This document shows positions 1 through 7,750 of a stretch of 36,631 nucleotides of DNA, in pieces. How positions within the stretch are numbered: the first letter of the stretch is position 1; each line of letters begins with the position of its first letter. The DNA is from Variovorax sp. J22P240 (GTDB taxonomy: Bacteria > Pseudomonadota > Gammaproteobacteria > Burkholderiales > Burkholderiaceae_C). Below the pieces are notes generated by a model. It worked only from the letters and a program-made list of their open reading frames with translations. It did not search any database and had not been told where the DNA came from. The DNA lies in contig NZ_JASZYR010000028.1 of assembly GCF_030316855.1 (NCBI RefSeq), forward strand, positions 1 through 36,631, given 5' to 3'. A program made the position numbers and the translations under genes.

Positions 1-111
1 AGACCCTCAGCGATACTGCACCCACTCGGCTGTCCGCAGTGGCACGCTGAGCACCGTGCATCTCAGCCCTGTCCGGGCTGAAGACTTACACCATGCGCTG
101 GGACGTGACCA
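1..111 (+). repeat. Left copy of 111-bp perfect terminal inverted repeat
   Basis: Bases 1-111 are identical to the reverse complement of 36521-36631; identity stops at base 112 (g here, c in the other copy). The repeat contains a short hairpin (tcagccc/gggctga, about 61-81). Its last bases, about 94-111, read in frame as LysR helix-turn-helix sequence (ALGRDQ), so the repeat appears to include part of the lysR gene. It does not begin with GGGG and so is not an end of the Tn3-type elements seen elsewhere here. It may be a real transposon end, or the edge of a contig that ran into an inverted repeat. Confidence 0.95.
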
Positions 112-925
112 GCCAGCGCTGACCAGTTCCGTTCGTCGTCTCGAAGAGGTCTGCGGCGCACCGCTTTTCGAGCGGTCGGGACGTGGCATCAAGTTCACAG
201 CCGCTGGGCACGTGATGCTGAAATGGGCGCGACGCACGCGCCTTGACGTGGACGAGGCTCGGCGCGAAATTGAGGACATCGGCAGCGGCCTGTCCGGGAC
301 CGTGCGCATCGGCATCATTCCTACAGCGGCGCAATTCCTCTTGCCGCGCGCCGTTCGCCAGCTAATCGCCGAAGCGCCCGAGATCAAGCTCCAGACCATT
401 GTCGGCTTGAGCGACCTGCTTCATCCCAAGTTGCGTACGGGCGAGCTTGACATGACGATCGAAACCGAAAGCGAACCTGAGTCAGGAATCACGTCACAAA
501 TTCTTTCGGAGGATCCCATCGTCGTTGCGGCCAGCGCGTCGCACGAGATTTTCCTGGGTTCTCCCGTGCTGAAGGACTTGTGTGCCTATCGCTGGGTGCT
601 GCAACCGCCCGGCGCTCCGACCCGCGATTGGCTGGATCAGACCTTCGAGCGCCGGAATTTGCCGCGCCCAGATGTTCAGATCGAAAGCTCGATGCTTCTG
701 ATGCTGCCGACGCTAATCGCCGAAACCGGCCTGCTGAGCTTCATTTCGCGACACCACCTGCGGGCCGGCCAGCTTGGCGCAGGTTTGAAGGAAGTCAACG
801 TCAAGGGCACCACGATGCGGCGTCGCATGGTTGTGACCTACAGAGACCGCAGCTACCTATCTCCGGCGAGCCATCGCCTGATCGCGCTGCTCGCCACGGC
901 TGCGAAGGGAACGTCCACACTGTAG
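2..925 (+). pseudogene. LysR-family transcriptional regulator, 5' end replaced or missing
   Basis: The frame is open from base 2; the first possible start is GTG at 56. From about base 94 the protein reads as the recognition part of a LysR helix-turn-helix (ALGRDQPALTSSVRRLEE, then LFERSGRGIKFTAAGH), followed by a normal LysR substrate-binding domain (GLSGTVRIGIIPTAAQFLLP onward) to the stop at 925. A typical LysR protein has about 15-20 more native residues before this point (first helix, MDLRQLRYF-like start). Here that stretch is replaced by sequence without LysR character that lies in the terminal repeat. Family members are DNA-binding activators or repressors of neighbouring genes; the ligand cannot be told. 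The gene is probably non-functional unless translation from GTG56 gives a usable HTH. Confidence 0.8.
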
Positions 926-1020
926 ACGCTACCCGGCAAGGCACACAGATGCCGGGCAAGGAGCAAGCCCATGAGGGCGTGATCGCATCTTCCGTGCAGA
1001 CTAATACGCCCCCAAGATCC

Positions 1021-1043
1021 GCAACCGCAACCGCAACCGCAAC
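1021..1043 (+). repeat. Hexanucleotide tandem repeat (gcaacc)
   Basis: Just under four perfect units of gcaacc run from 1021 to 1043, just upstream of the HD-hydrolase remnant. In one frame they would encode alternating Asn-Arg or Thr-Ala. It is a simple microsatellite, prone to slippage, with no sign of a CRISPR (no unique spacers). Confidence 0.85.
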
Positions 1044-1515
1044 AACGACTTCAGAAATTTGCTCATCGCCGAGTCGGAAGACCACGTGCACCAGGGCTGC
1101 GACGTGCAGGCCTGCGGCCTGTATCACGGCCCGGACCACTGGGCCCGCGTCTCCCAGCACGCCCTGGCGGTTTTTCCCTCGGTATCGGTCCGCTGATGCC
1201 GTACATCTTCGGCCTGGTGCACGACAGCCGGCGGCTGGACAAGGGAACCGACCCGGAACACGGCCCGCGCGCGGCTGCGTTCTACAACGTCGACGTCGCG
1301 CAGCCGTTGCTGTGGACCTGAGCGTGGCAGCGGAGCAGCGGCGCACAACACGGAGCGGTCGACGCCGGCGACTTCGCCTACGACCTCTACTACGCCCGCA
1401 GCGCTGTCGAGGCGATCCGGTACCAGCGAAGGCTCGTGGCCACAGCGGAGGCCTTGGCGTTCCAGGCGGCAGACAAGATGTGCTCATGCGCGCCTCGAAG
1501 CCACCAGCGTGAGTA
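1042..1515 (+). pseudogene. Remnant of a small HD-domain hydrolase
   Basis: Two reading frames together give a decayed HD-type metal-dependent phosphohydrolase. Frame one (about 1042-1196) reads NDFRNLLIAESEDHV, then LYHGPDHWARVSQHALAVF, and stops at 1196-1198. The next frame continues GIGPLMPYIFGLVHDSRRLDKG and TDPEHGPRAAAFYNVDVAQP. The HG..HW.RV, HD and DP.HG motifs are those of short bacterial HD proteins. After an internal stop at about 1320 the same frame continues with AGDFAYDLYYARSAVEAIRY, to a stop at about 1515. At least one frameshift and one nonsense codon mean it is dead. The longer open frames over this stretch on both strands are composition artefacts. Confidence 0.6.
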
Positions 1516-1650
1516 AGAGAAGGGGCGTCCCGGAACGCCCGTTTTGATTTCTCGTGGGTTAGCAGTGGCCGGGGTCGTCCGTGGATTCCGCCGGATGTAG
1601 GCGGGCGCCGATTGCACCGGGTGCTGCGGGACAAGATGATTTTCCCGCCA

Positions 1651-2442
1651 TCAAGGCAGCCGGCCAAAACCTGGCACCCGCAGGGCCATGTCGTCGACGT
1701 CGATGCCGAAGCCCAGCCCCAGCAGATTCAGTTCCAGGCCCTCGTCCTGTGCCACCGTCACGCCTGCCAAGCCCAACAACGACAATTGCCAGCCGGTGCC
1801 GCTAGGTGCGTGGTCGATAAAGGTGGTCGGTCCGAGGTAGTCCTTGCCGATGGCGGTGGGCGGCAGGTCCAGGCGCAGGTCGGGCACTTGGCGGGCCACC
1901 CAGGCCACGAAAGTGTTGCTGTTGGGGCCGGGCCAGAGACGGTAGGACGCGCGCCAGGGATAGGCCGCCACTGCAGATTCGATCTGGTCGATTAGGGCTT
2001 CTGCGTGGGCCCCTCGGTGGTCGGCGAGCAACTGCGGGTAGGCGCCGAACCATTGCATGTCTGGGGCGTCGACTTCGCTGGTGACCAAGGCATCGCCGCC
2101 GCGGCGGGCCCGCCAGCCGACTATGTGGTAAGTGGTGTAGCGCGCCGAGCCTGCGCGCTTGACCGCGATCCAGGGATGGATGCCGAAGGCGCCCCGCCAG
2201 CGCACGATGCGAGCGCCATAGACCTGCACCACCGCACCGCGTTCGGCCGCAGGACTGGGTGCCTGCCTGGTGCTCTCACGACTCGTCATGTGCCAGGGGG
2301 TGTCCAAGTCCAGGTTGCCGAAGGCCAGCACACCGATCGGACCGAGCATCAACAGGGCGAGAAGCCCAAGGAACATCAGCGGCCAGCGCGACCAACGCGG
2401 CAAGCGCCTCCGGACCGGAGGCGAAGAAGAGGCTTTGGCCAT
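1651..2442 (-). CDS. DUF3750 domain protein, membrane anchored
   Basis: 263 residues starting at ATG 2442. A basic N-terminus (residues 1-20) precedes one transmembrane segment (about 21-43, MFLGLLALLMLGPIGVLAFG). The rest is a soluble domain presumably on the periplasmic side. VQVYGARIVRWRGAFGIHPW followed by IAVKRAGSARYTTYHIVGWR and the later WPGPNSNTFVAWVARQVP are the signature of the DUF3750 family of proteobacteria, whose biochemical role is unknown. The length is normal for the family and the frame is intact. No clear Shine-Dalgarno is seen before the ATG. No neighbour suggests a function; the gene stands alone between a dead HD gene and kfrA, and the 293 bases between it and kfrA show no gene. 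Confidence 0.75.
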   Translation of the reverse strand: MAKASSSPPVRRRLPRWSRWPLMFLGLLALLMLGPIGVLAFGNLDLDTPWHMTSRESTRQAPSPAAERGAVVQVYGARIVRWRGAFGIHPWIAVKRAGSARYTTYHIVGWRARRGGDALVTSEVDAPDMQWFGAYPQLLADHRGAHAEALIDQIESAVAAYPWRASYRLWPGPNSNTFVAWVARQVPDLRLDLPPTAIGKDYLGPTTFIDHAPSGTGWQLSLLGLAGVTVAQDEGLELNLLGLGFGIDVDDMALRVPGFGRLP

Positions 2443-2735
2443 CGTGCAAGTATGCGCGGGGAGCTACCAGGCCAGGACAAATCGCGATGCCGTCTGCGAA
2501 CGAATTGGTGATTGGCGCATATTCGAGCGCGGCTCTCGCGCACTGGGTTCCCCGCTCACCTTGGCATAGTCCGGGGCCTTCCGAAGGCGCGGGATCTTGC
2601 CTCCTAAGCCCTGCCGACCGGATGCTGTGGATCGATCAGGCGGTATGAGAGAAGGCGATCGAGCGAATGTGGACCGATCGCCCATCTGTTAAACCTCGCT
2701 TGCCGCGCTTCGACGCGTGCTCGACGAGAGAGCTT

Positions 2736-3833
2736 CTATTTGGGAGATTTCATGGCGCGGCGCGGCGGTGCCTTTTCGCTTTCCCCGAGGGGTACCTTTA
2801 GTTCGCGCAACGCGGCCGTCGTCGAAGCATGGCTCTCTCGGAGCTGTGTGATCTCGCGTTCTGACTGCACCTGAAGGCGCTGAAGCTGGGAGGCCAGGTC
2901 GGTTGCCCGCTGTTCTACACCAGCGGAGCGTTCGCGCAGAGTCGCCAACTCCACCTGAGCCGCTTGGTGCTGGAGCGACCAGGCCGCTGCTGCGTCGCTG
3001 TGTGCGGTCTTCTCGTGCTGCAGCGCCAGCTGCGCAGCGCCCAGAGCGGAGCGAGCAGTCTCGGCATCAGCAGCGTGGGCCTTTTGCATCTTCGCGAGTT
3101 CGGCGCTGGCTTGGCGCGTGGCCATGCGCTCGCGATCGACCTCCGAGAGGAGGCGACGTTCCTGGGCGAGATGTCGCTCCTCGGTTTCTTCTGCGGCGCG
3201 CTGCTTGGCGCCGAGTTCCATCGCTGCCTTCTCGCGCAGGGCCTCCTTGCTGGCAACAGCCTCGTCCAGCGCCCTGCGCAAGCGTCGAACTTCCGCCTCG
3301 GAGTCGCCGAGCAAGCGAGCGGATTCTTGCTGCTGAGCGTGCATCTGGGTCTCCATGGCCGCGACCGCTTGGCGCGAAGAGACCAGGGCCTCGTCAAGCG
3401 CGACGCGGGCGTGTTCAAACGAGGCCTCGCGTTGCTGGAGGTCAGCTTCCTTCTGGGCCAGGGCGTTGCGCTGGAGGTCAAGCTCCCGTCGGGCCGCCTC
3501 GGTCTTCTGGACCTGCACTTGATCGGCATCGCGACGGGCCACATCCCAGAACTGTTGTGCGGCCTGGACGATGGGCAGTGGGAGCTGCTGCGCCTCGTTG
3601 ACCAGGCTGCCGGCGCGGCCCTCCAGGCGCTTGCCTAGCGTCGCGAACCAGCGCTCCAGCATCGGGCTCACGGTGTTGGGTGAGCCGCTGCCGATCCTCT
3701 GGCGCACGCGCTCGATCGTCGGGCGCAGGCCGTCCTGCAGCAGTGCGTCGGCGGCTTCCCAGACCTGAGCCTCCTGGATCCCGCGGCCACCGCGAATTGG
3801 GTGAATGTTGTCGCTCGAACTTTTCAGATCCAT
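2736..3833 (-). CDS. kfrA: KfrA-type DNA-binding protein with long coiled coil
   Basis: 365 residues from ATG 3833, preceded by a purine-rich ribosome site (aagaggg). Residues about 18-75 match the KfrA N-terminal DNA-binding domain (VWEAADALLQDGLRPTIERV, then GSGSPNTVSPMLERWF). From about residue 110 to 340 it is a continuous Ala/Gln/Glu/Arg-rich coiled coil. KfrA of IncP plasmids is an autorepressor whose long coiled coil helps plasmid maintenance; chromosomal relatives often sit beside a tyrosine recombinase, as here. The gene is divergent from the integrase at 3999, across an AT-rich palindrome-bearing region that is the likely operator. Inference: it regulates itself and the recombinase. 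Confidence 0.85.
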   Translation of the reverse strand: MDLKSSSDNIHPIRGGRGIQEAQVWEAADALLQDGLRPTIERVRQRIGSGSPNTVSPMLERWFATLGKRLEGRAGSLVNEAQQLPLPIVQAAQQFWDVARRDADQVQVQKTEAARRELDLQRNALAQKEADLQQREASFEHARVALDEALVSSRQAVAAMETQMHAQQQESARLLGDSEAEVRRLRRALDEAVASKEALREKAAMELGAKQRAAEETEERHLAQERRLLSEVDRERMATRQASAELAKMQKAHAADAETARSALGAAQLALQHEKTAHSDAAAAWSLQHQAAQVELATLRERSAGVEQRATDLASQLQRLQVQSEREITQLRESHASTTAALRELKVPLGESEKAPPRRAMKSPK

Positions 3834-3855
3834 GCCCTCTTATCCTGCCGATTAC

Positions 3856-3922
3856 TTGCGATAATAAATGATTATCGAAAATGATATACATTTTACGTAG
3901 CATATCATACATAATACGTATG
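3856..3922. promoter_or_regulatory. AT-rich divergent promoter/operator between kfrA and integrase
   Basis: This stretch is far richer in A+T than anything nearby. It holds a perfect inverted repeat gataat-aaatg-attatc (3860-3876), a second pair atgatat (3881-3887) and atatcat (3902-3908), and two copies of the palindrome tacgta (3894-3899 and 3915-3920). KfrA proteins bind palindromic AT-rich operators in their own promoter, so this is the expected regulator site. Exact -35 and -10 boxes cannot be assigned with confidence. Confidence 0.6.
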
Positions 3923-3998
3923 AATCAGAACATCAACGCGGTGCGCGACAAACGTTCCTCAAAGGTCGTTGGCCATCGGAAGCTCCTTGAGGTCGCCC

Positions 3999-5123
3999 AT
4001 GAATCCTGCTGAAAAAGTCCCGTCGTCCAGGGCCTTGTTGCCTTTGAAAGGCGACCACGCGCTGCTCGATCCCGGCCAGCTCTCCGGCATGGCCGAGGAT
4101 GCCGCGCACGACCTGATGGCCGAGGGCGAGTCGGACAACACGCGCCTCGCGTACCGCGCCGCCATGCGCTACTGGGCGGCGTGGTTCGGCGCGCGCTATG
4201 GGCGCCCGATGGCGCTGCCGGTGCCGGTGCCCGTCGTGGTCCAGTTCATCGTCGACCACGCGCAGCGCTCGACCAAGGCAGGCCTCGAGCACCAGCTGCC
4301 ACCCACGATCGACGAAGCCCTGGTCGAGGCCGGTTTCAAGGGCAAGCTTGGGGCGCCGGCGTTGAACACCCTGATGCACCGGGTTTCCGTGCTCTCGATG
4401 GCGCACCACCTTTCGAAACAGCCCAATCCGTGCGTGGATGCCGCGGTGAAGGCGCTGCTGAGCAAGACAAGAAAAGCCTACGCGAAGCGCAATGCCCTGC
4501 CCCACAAGCAGCGCGCGCTGACCAGGGAGCCCATGGAGGCGGTGCTCGAGACCTGCGACGACTCGCTCAAGGGCAAGCGCGACCGTGCCCTGCTGCTCTA
4601 CGCCTGGGCCTCGGGTGGGCGGCGGCGTTCGGAGGTGTCAGAGGCGGTTTATGAAAACCTGCGGCGGGTCGAGGGGGGAAACTTCATGTACACGCTGGCC
4701 AGTTCCAAGACGAACCACAACGGGAAGCTGCGGCCCGAGGACGTGAAGCCCGTGGTCGGGTCGGCGGCCGAAGCGCTCGAGGCCTGGCTCAAGGCGAGCG
4801 GCATCTCCTCGGGGCCCCTCTTCCGGCGGATCCTCAAGAACGGGAAGCTCGGCACCGACGGGCTCTCGGGAACAGCGGTTCGGGACATCGTGAAGGCGCG
4901 GTGCGCCCTCGCCGGCGTGGGAGAGGATTTCTCAGCGCACTCGCTACGGTCAGGGTTTGTGACGGAAGCCGGGCGGCAGAACATGCCGCTGCAGGAAACG
5001 ATGGCCATGACGGGGCACCGCAGTGTGGACACCGTGGCCGGGTACTTCCGGGCGGGCGCGGCTCAGGTGAGCGCGGTGGCCAGGATGATGGATACAGGCA
5101 AGCGTCGACCGGACGAGGATTGA
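3999..5123 (+). CDS. Tyrosine recombinase / phage-type integrase
   Basis: 374 residues from ATG 3999, chosen over an in-frame ATG at 3969 because ttgagg lies 7-10 bases upstream. The N-terminal part (about residues 45-150, NTRLAYRAAMRYWAAWFGAR) is a SAM-like core-binding domain. The C-terminal catalytic domain shows the full set: Arg in GGRRRSEV (about R209), Lys in the SSKTNHNGK beta-hairpin, HSLR (H314, R317), GHRS (H340) and the nucleophile Tyr in GYFRAG (Y349). It should therefore be active in site-specific strand exchange. Its divergent pairing with kfrA is a recurring module. No obvious attachment-site duplication flanking the window was recognised. What it mobilises is not evident. Confidence 0.88.
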   Translation: MNPAEKVPSSRALLPLKGDHALLDPGQLSGMAEDAAHDLMAEGESDNTRLAYRAAMRYWAAWFGARYGRPMALPVPVPVVVQFIVDHAQRSTKAGLEHQLPPTIDEALVEAGFKGKLGAPALNTLMHRVSVLSMAHHLSKQPNPCVDAAVKALLSKTRKAYAKRNALPHKQRALTREPMEAVLETCDDSLKGKRDRALLLYAWASGGRRRSEVSEAVYENLRRVEGGNFMYTLASSKTNHNGKLRPEDVKPVVGSAAEALEAWLKASGISSGPLFRRILKNGKLGTDGLSGTAVRDIVKARCALAGVGEDFSAHSLRSGFVTEAGRQNMPLQETMAMTGHRSVDTVAGYFRAGAAQVSAVARMMDTGKRRPDED

Positions 5124-5530
5124 TTTTCGCGATTGCTGAAAATAGCACCGAAAGTAGTACTCTCCACGGAATGCTGCATTGCAGCAACTCGGAGGAACGA
5201 TGCGGGCCCAAGATGATGCTTTCTGGCGGCCTGAAGCCGGGAGCGTGCAACGTCTTCCTTCGCCTCAGGCGTGGACATGTGGGACGCCACGAACCGTTTG
5301 GATCTTGTTGGCAGGGACAGCACGAGAGGAACATGCTCGAGTCATCCGGCGCCATTGCCCAGTGGGTGCGCCCGTCGAGCTTCGTAGAGAAGCGACCCAC
5401 CCGCGTCACGCCGAGGTCATTCCGTATGGCCCTGGGGCGCAATCTATCTCACGATTGTGGGGTATGGAACTGGTGGGTTGTCAGGGCGAGGCAAGACGCG
5501 CAAGGGGTTTTCAACCATCCGGGAAGTCGC
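5124..5530. other. Intergenic region without recognisable gene
   Basis: A good ribosome site (ggagg at 5190-5194) precedes ATG 5200, which opens a frame running on into the acyltransferase remnant, but its protein (MRAQDDAFWRPEAGS...) has no recognisable family and shifts into a shadow of the next gene. No RNA gene or terminator is evident. Most likely decayed sequence. Confidence 0.5.
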
Positions 5531-5903
5531 ATGAATTTGCCAGCCAAGAACGTCGACCTCGCGCCGCGGCTTGCCGATGCCGGCGCGGCGAATGCGCCCA
5601 TGTACCAGTCGATCCAGGCCTGCGCGCGGTGGCGGCGTTGCTGGTGCTGTTCTTCACCTGGGCGCCAACCTGGCGAAGGACAAGTACTTCGGCGAGGCGG
5701 CCGAGCCGCTGCAGCGCCTGTTCGTCTTCGGCGGTGCGGCCGGCGTCGCTTTTTTCTTCGTGCTGAGCGGTTTCATCATCGTGCTGATCCACGGCCGCGA
5801 AATCGGGCATCCGGCTCAGCTGTGGCCTTATCTGCGCAAGCGGCTGGCGCGGATCTACCCGACCTATCTGCTGACGATGGTCACCGCGCCGAAAAGCCCG
5901 TAG
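5531..5903 (+). pseudogene. Acyltransferase-3 family membrane protein, N-terminal fragment
   Basis: Starting at ATG 5531 (MNLPAKNVDLAPRLADAG), a frame leads to YQSIQ, then needs a shift at about 5622 to give the classic start of acyltransferase-3 proteins, LRAVAALLVLFF. A second shift at about 5657 gives LGANLAKDKYFGEAAEPLQR and LFVFGGAAGVAFFFVLSGFI, then LRKRLARIYPTYLLTM and a stop at 5901-5903. Family members are about 350-residue, ten-helix membrane enzymes that O-acylate sugars and glycolipids. Only the first two or so helices remain, with two frameshifts, so this is dead. Confidence 0.7.
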
Positions 5904-6071
5904 CCCCTGCCTGAGAAAGCCACTGCGGTAGTTCCGCACGGCGGGGTCTGTGAGGGGGGAGGATCGATAGCGCTGTACCGTCGTCCTCCTCTACTCTGAG
6001 CCGAGAATGCCCGGACTTGCCGGCGAAAGCAAACGCTGCGGCACGAGCCGCCAAACCCGAGGACTCACGCC

Positions 6072-7336
6072 ATGCCTGCTTCGGTTCCCGCGCCCATCGC
6101 ACCCGTCGCTGCACCGTCAGCGGCGGACGCTAAGGTGCCGGCCTTCGACGCTTTCATCAGCTTGGCGATGCCCTTGCACCAGATTATCGATGGCTCGGTG
6201 CTCGCCATCGAGACCTCAACCACTGGACGCTTCATCGTCGTCGCGGCGAGCGCCGACAAGACGCCGTTCACGATTGGCACGCCCAGCGATACGCAACTGC
6301 TGCTCTTCGAAGCCACGCCCGAGGGCCCGGCGCTGCGCCACCGCGGGCCCTGGGGGGAACACCGCTTCGACGCCACGGGCGGCCGCCTACTGATCGCCAC
6401 CGCGGCCGGAGAGTTGCGCCTGGTCGACACCGTCGCCGGCAACGTCGCATGGACGCGCCGCGTTTCGCCTGTTACGCCGCCGCCGACAGCAGCAATTTCT
6501 GGCTGGCGCTTGCCTCTGGCATTTGCCGACGACGGCAGCGTGGTGGCCGTCGCCACCGACGCCGGCATCACGCTGCTGGCCGGCAGCGACGGCCGCGTGC
6601 TACGCGAGGACAAGCTGCCATTCGCTGCGCCAATGGCGCTGAGCGCAGATGGCCGTCTGCTGGCGCGGATGTCACAGGGCGAGCGCATCGAGGTCGTGCG
6701 CACCGAGGGCAATGATGCGGCTGCGGTCGCGAATTGGCCGTTGGCAGAGGTCGGAACGCTGCGTGCGCTGTCGTTCTCACCCGGCGCGAAGGTGCTGGCG
6801 GCCGTCGGAGGCACGAGTTTCAGCACCTTCATGTCCGGCGGCCACTTTGCCGAGGAGCGTGTGATCGCCTGGGATCTGGCGACTGGCCATCGCGTAGCGC
6901 GGGCGCCAACGAGTGCGAGCGAACTCGACGACTATCAGGCCCGCATCGGCCCGCGCGGTGACGAGGTACAGGCGCTGGCCGGATTGGTATGGAATCCTTT
7001 AAGGCGTGAGTTCGCCGGCACGCTGTTCCCCAGCTTGCTGGCGTATTACACGGTGCCGTCGTCGATGGTGCGCGGCACGCTCGCGGCGTGGCGGATCGAC
7101 GACAAAGGTATCGAGCAAACCTACCGCGCCAGCAACGCCGAGTCACTGACCGCTCGCACATTCGCACCCGGTGGCGGTGCGCTGCTGGTAAGCACCGAAG
7201 ACGGCCATCGCGCGTGATCGACACCATGGGCGCAGGCTTGGTTGATGCGAGTTGCCGCGCCGTGCCGGGAGCGATGACCGCGAGCGAGGCAAGAGAGGTG
7301 CTCGGAACGCTGCGGCGCGAGATCGGGTGTCGCTGA
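6072..7336 (+). pseudogene. WD40-like beta-propeller protein, frameshifted near the 3' end
   Basis: ATG 6072 (cgagga 8 bases upstream) opens 381 residues of propeller-like sequence: repeated strands such as GGRLLIATAAGELRLVD, ADDGSVVAVATDAGITLL, LSADGRLLARMSQGERIEVV and FSPGAKVLAAVGG. The frame ends at TGA 7215-7217 after LLVSTEDGHRA. One frame over, the sequence continues sensibly as RVIDTMGAGLVDASC and MTASEAREVLGTLRREIGCR to TGA 7336, which resembles the Cys-rich tail found after WD40 arrays of STAND proteins. A single-base indel near 7205-7215 therefore probably truncated it; a sequencing error is also possible. An N-terminal effector domain is not obvious. It lies about 0.4 kb upstream of the TIR/STAND pair in the same direction and may be a diverged partner of it. 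Confidence 0.6.
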
Positions 7337-7353
7337 AGCGCGACGTGCCGGTG

Positions 7354-7487
7354 GGAGAGCATCCATTTTGGGGGTGTGCGGTGCAGCAAATGTTCAGGGG
7401 TAGGACGTCTTGCCCAGGCAGTTCGCCGACGCCCGCCCCTGACCGGATCTTTGCTGCACCGCACACCCCCAACTTCTGGATGCTCTC
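7354..7487. repeat. Long imperfect hairpin (about 57-base arms)
   Basis: The arm at 7354-7410 (ggagagcatcca..., gggggtgtgcggtgcagcaa, caggggtaggacgtc) pairs with 7428-7487 read in reverse complement (ggagagcatccagaagtt, gggggtgtgcggtgcagcaa, caggggcgggcgtc), with a few mismatches and a loop of about 17 bases. It begins 18 bases after the (frameshift-corrected) stop of the WD40 gene. There is no T-run after it, so it is not a simple terminator. A MITE-like or REP-like element, or a folded RNA or DNA signal, is possible. Confidence 0.85.
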
Positions 7488-7750
7488 CATCCTAGGGCGC
7501 AGCCACGAGTGGGTGCGACGAGCTGCGGTTGCTGAATGTGCATTCGCCGGTCGCCGATGGTCGATGTGGCCGCGGCGATTGGGGTCATTTCATTGCACTG
7601 TCGCTGCATGCCCGCTTCCTGAATCACCTTGCGCTCAAGTCACTTTCCATTCGGGAGGCGCCTGCGTGAGAGTTTCCTCATCAATCTTGACTATCCGCTT
7701 TCCTAGAAATGGGCTAGATTCTCGCAAGTCCACTTTAGCTGGATTTCATC

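Noticed and set aside
1..111. Terminal repeat considered as an IS1071-type 110-bp end, because the length is similar
   Set aside because: The sequence starts agaccctcag rather than GGGGTC and lacks the CTCGTTTTC...TAAG signature seen at 21815.
1021..1043. Short tandem repeat considered as a CRISPR start
   Set aside because: Six-base units with no spacers and no cas genes anywhere in the window.
580..1667. Long open frames on both strands over the end of lysR and the HD remnant (310 and 288 residues)
   Set aside because: Low-complexity Arg/Pro/Ala-rich products overlapping a recognisable LysR C-terminus and HD motifs; typical of antisense or off-frame reading in high-GC DNA.
2903..3638. Several open frames opposite kfrA
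   Set aside because: They mirror the repetitive codons of the kfrA coiled coil; no ribosome sites or protein character.
5200..5766. Open frame with a good ribosome site after the integrase
   Set aside because: The product has no family resemblance, and its last third is an off-frame reading of the acyltransferase remnant.
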